DNA from: Shewanella salipaludis
Lineage (GTDB): Bacteria; Pseudomonadota; Gammaproteobacteria; Enterobacterales; Shewanellaceae
Reading direction: 5' to 3'
Assembly (NCBI RefSeq): GCF_012911865.1
Contig: NZ_JAAXYH010000007.1
Location: 124,001-188,000 of the forward strand
DNA length: 64,000 nt
The notes below the pieces were generated by a model. That model ran no database searches. It was not told the origin of the DNA and was given only the letters and a program-made list of their open reading frames with translations. A program made the position numbers and the translations under genes. Below, in pieces: positions 62,415 to 64,000 of this stretch (the first letter of the stretch is position 1; every line of letters starts with the position of its first letter).

Positions 62415-63683
62415 TTAGTCTGGCTCTGTGCCTGGGGCGGCCGAGGGTGTTCGGTAGCTTATCCGGTAGACTCTGCCCTTGGCATCGTCGGCGACCAGCA
62501 GGGAACCGTCCGGCAGTTGCAGCACATCGGCGGGACGGCCGAGCACAGTCTCCCCCTGCAGCCAACCGCTGGCAAAGTCGCTCAGCCCGACGACCCTGTT
62601 GCCATCAAGGGCGACGAAACTCACCTTATACCCCACCTTGGTGCTGCGATTCCAGGAACCGTGTTCGGCGATGAAGATCCCCTGATTATAGGGCGCCGGG
62701 AACTGTTGGCCACGATAGAAGGTCATGCCCAGTGCCGCCACGTGGGCACCGAGCTTTACCTCTGGGGCCTGGTAATCCTGTGGGCGTTTGCCCCGGCCGA
62801 ATTTGGGATCGGGCAGATCCCCTTGATGAATATAGGGATAACCGAAGTGCGCTCCTTCGCGCCCGACCCGGTTGAGTTCATCCGAGGGAACATCGTCACC
62901 GAGCATGTCGCGGCCGTTGTCCGTGAACCAGAGTTCCCGGGTCTTGGGGTGCCAATCGAAGCCGACGCTGTTGCGCACCCCGGCGGCTATCAGCCGGGTT
63001 GCTTTGGTGGTGAGATTCAAGCCGATGATCTTGGCGTAGTCTTTTCCGGCATCACATATGTTGCATGGCGCCCCTATGGGGATATAGAGCTCGCCGTCCG
63101 GGGCGAATTTCAGGTACTTCCAGCCGTGGTGGGTCTCGGAGGGCAAGTCATCGAACACCAGCTGCGGTTGTGGCGGGGGGAGATCCGGCCGGGCCAGCTT
63201 GGCGCTGAGGTAGGCTTCTATCCGCGGATAACGCAGTATCTTATCTACGGCGGCGACATAGAGGGCGCCGTCATGAAAGGCGATGCCCGAGGGCATCTGC
63301 AGCTCGCTGGCCAGGACGAACACCTTGTCCGGGCGGCCATCGGCATCCAGGTCCTTGACGCCGTAGACCCGGCCCTCACGGCGACTGCCGACGAACAGGC
63401 TGCCGTCATCGCCCAGGGCCATCTGGCGGGCATTGGGGATCTTGTCTATATAGATTTCTATGCTGAAGCCAGGTGGCAGGCTGATCTTGTCCGTGATGTC
63501 GTCCGTCGTCGCCTGGGCCAATCCAGGGATGAGCAGCATGGCAAGGCACCAGCCCGGTCGCCTGGCACATTCGAACAACTTGGCGATCAATGCCGGTACA
63601 AGTGACGGTACAAGTGCCAGTGTCAGCGCCTGTGTTGGTTTCTGTGCTGACTTCTGTGTTAGCGCCTGGGTTTTGGGGGCCAT
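62415..63683 (-). CDS. Secreted PQQ-type sugar (sorbosone) dehydrogenase-like protein
   Basis: A 422-residue protein with an N-terminal hydrophobic stretch and likely cleavage after GLAQA near residue 58, so exported. The mature part is a beta-propeller like L-sorbosone/soluble glucose dehydrogenases: PNARQMALGDDGSLFVGSR near residue 83, APDGELYIPIGAPCNICD near 195 with a close cysteine pair, NSVGFDWHPKTRELWFTDNG near 240 and IFIAEHGSWNRS near 345. The family oxidises aldoses or aldehydes with PQQ, but no substrate is implied here. The first 45 residues are repetitive (TQALT, SLVPALI), and a later start is possible. Confidence 0.82.
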   Translation of the reverse strand: MAPKTQALTQKSAQKPTQALTLALVPSLVPALIAKLFECARRPGWCLAMLLIPGLAQATTDDITDKISLPPGFSIEIYIDKIPNARQMALGDDGSLFVGSRREGRVYGVKDLDADGRPDKVFVLASELQMPSGIAFHDGALYVAAVDKILRYPRIEAYLSAKLARPDLPPPQPQLVFDDLPSETHHGWKYLKFAPDGELYIPIGAPCNICDAGKDYAKIIGLNLTTKATRLIAAGVRNSVGFDWHPKTRELWFTDNGRDMLGDDVPSDELNRVGREGAHFGYPYIHQGDLPDPKFGRGKRPQDYQAPEVKLGAHVAALGMTFYRGQQFPAPYNQGIFIAEHGSWNRSTKVGYKVSFVALDGNRVVGLSDFASGWLQGETVLGRPADVLQLPDGSLLVADDAKGRVYRISYRTPSAAPGTEPD

Positions 63684-64000
63684 CTCCGCCTGCCAATGTT
63701 CGAGGTTGGTGTGCCAAATTTAGCACACAAACCGTCTCCGGGGCGTTTACTCATGCATGGGCTCGAGGCGGGCTGCCAGGTCAGGGGCTTAGAGCTTGCA
63801 GAAAAGCAGAAAAGCAGAAAGAGAAACCCTTTCGGGATCGAGCTGCGTTGTTAATATCGACGCTTTCATGGGAAGCCGGCCGCAAACCATGGCTGTCGAT
63901 AGACAAGGGAGGCCGCAGCGGGCAAACTCAGGGCGGGGAATCGTCTCTTATTTTGAGCCGGTACCTTGAGCCGTTTTACCTGGTAGGGATTTCTAATCGG
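63684..64000. other. Right-end intergenic stretch
   Basis: The last 317 bp hold no gene. They contain the upstream region of the sorbosone-dehydrogenase-like gene and short direct repeats of AGCAGAAA around 63793-63822. The next gene may begin beyond the window. Confidence 0.6.

Overview
The window is chromosomal DNA from a gammaproteobacterium of the Alteromonadales, most probably Shewanella. This rests on remembered Shewanella-like protein sequences and gene order (pyrB next to hemL; recN, DUF416, barA, rlmD, relA, mazG, pyrG, eno; the nlpD-rpoS-mutS-recA-recX-alaS-lysC-csrA-tRNA block; an oadGAB sodium-pump operon), not on a database search. It is almost entirely conserved core genome. I saw no phage, insertion sequence, integrase, CRISPR array, toxin-antitoxin or defence module.

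Layout. 1-5.4 kb: truncated hemL, pyrB, an O-acetylhomoserine sulfhydrylase and a CBS-type ClC channel. 5.4-8.2 kb: a membrane coiled-coil protein overlapping erpA, then glyA. 8.3-14.9 kb: riboflavin operon nrdR-ribD-ribE-ribBA-ribH-nusB, then thiL-pgpA and a cupin gene. 14.9-26.5 kb: two small VOC-fold genes, recN under LexA boxes, an AEC transporter, DUF416 overlapping barA, divergent rlmD and relA. 26.6-31.1 kb: mazG, pyrG, eno, ftsB. 31.1-36.9 kb: ispD-ispF-truD-surE-pcm-nlpD-rpoS. 37-45.8 kb: mutS (convergent), recA-recX, alaS, lysC, csrA. 46-47.2 kb: a tRNA array of two identical Ser-GCU and six identical Arg-ACG genes, with two decayed tRNA-like repeats inside it. 47.2-51.1 kb: repeat-rich spacer, then oadG-oadA-oadB. 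51.2-64 kb: a small membrane protein, a dicarboxylate/amino acid symporter, a two-domain M16 peptidase lipoprotein, gshA with a coupled lipoprotein, a transglycosylase-like lipoprotein, a diguanylate cyclase, purK-purE, and a secreted sorbosone-dehydrogenase-like protein.

Several global regulatory and stress genes sit together: relA, mazG, rpoS, barA and csrA act in the stringent, stationary-phase and Csr circuits, and recN, recA and recX in the SOS response. Gene pairs that share or overlap stop/start codons (DUF6776-erpA, thiL-pgpA, truD-surE, surE-pcm, recA-recX, gshA-lipoprotein, purE-purK, barA-DUF416) suggest translational coupling.

No obviously new multi-gene system was found. The least explained items are the tandem tRNA-like hairpin repeats inside the tRNA array, a recX without a usual start codon, a five-copy 16-bp tandem repeat, a GC-only 12-nt palindrome found twice, and several strong inverted repeats without T-runs.
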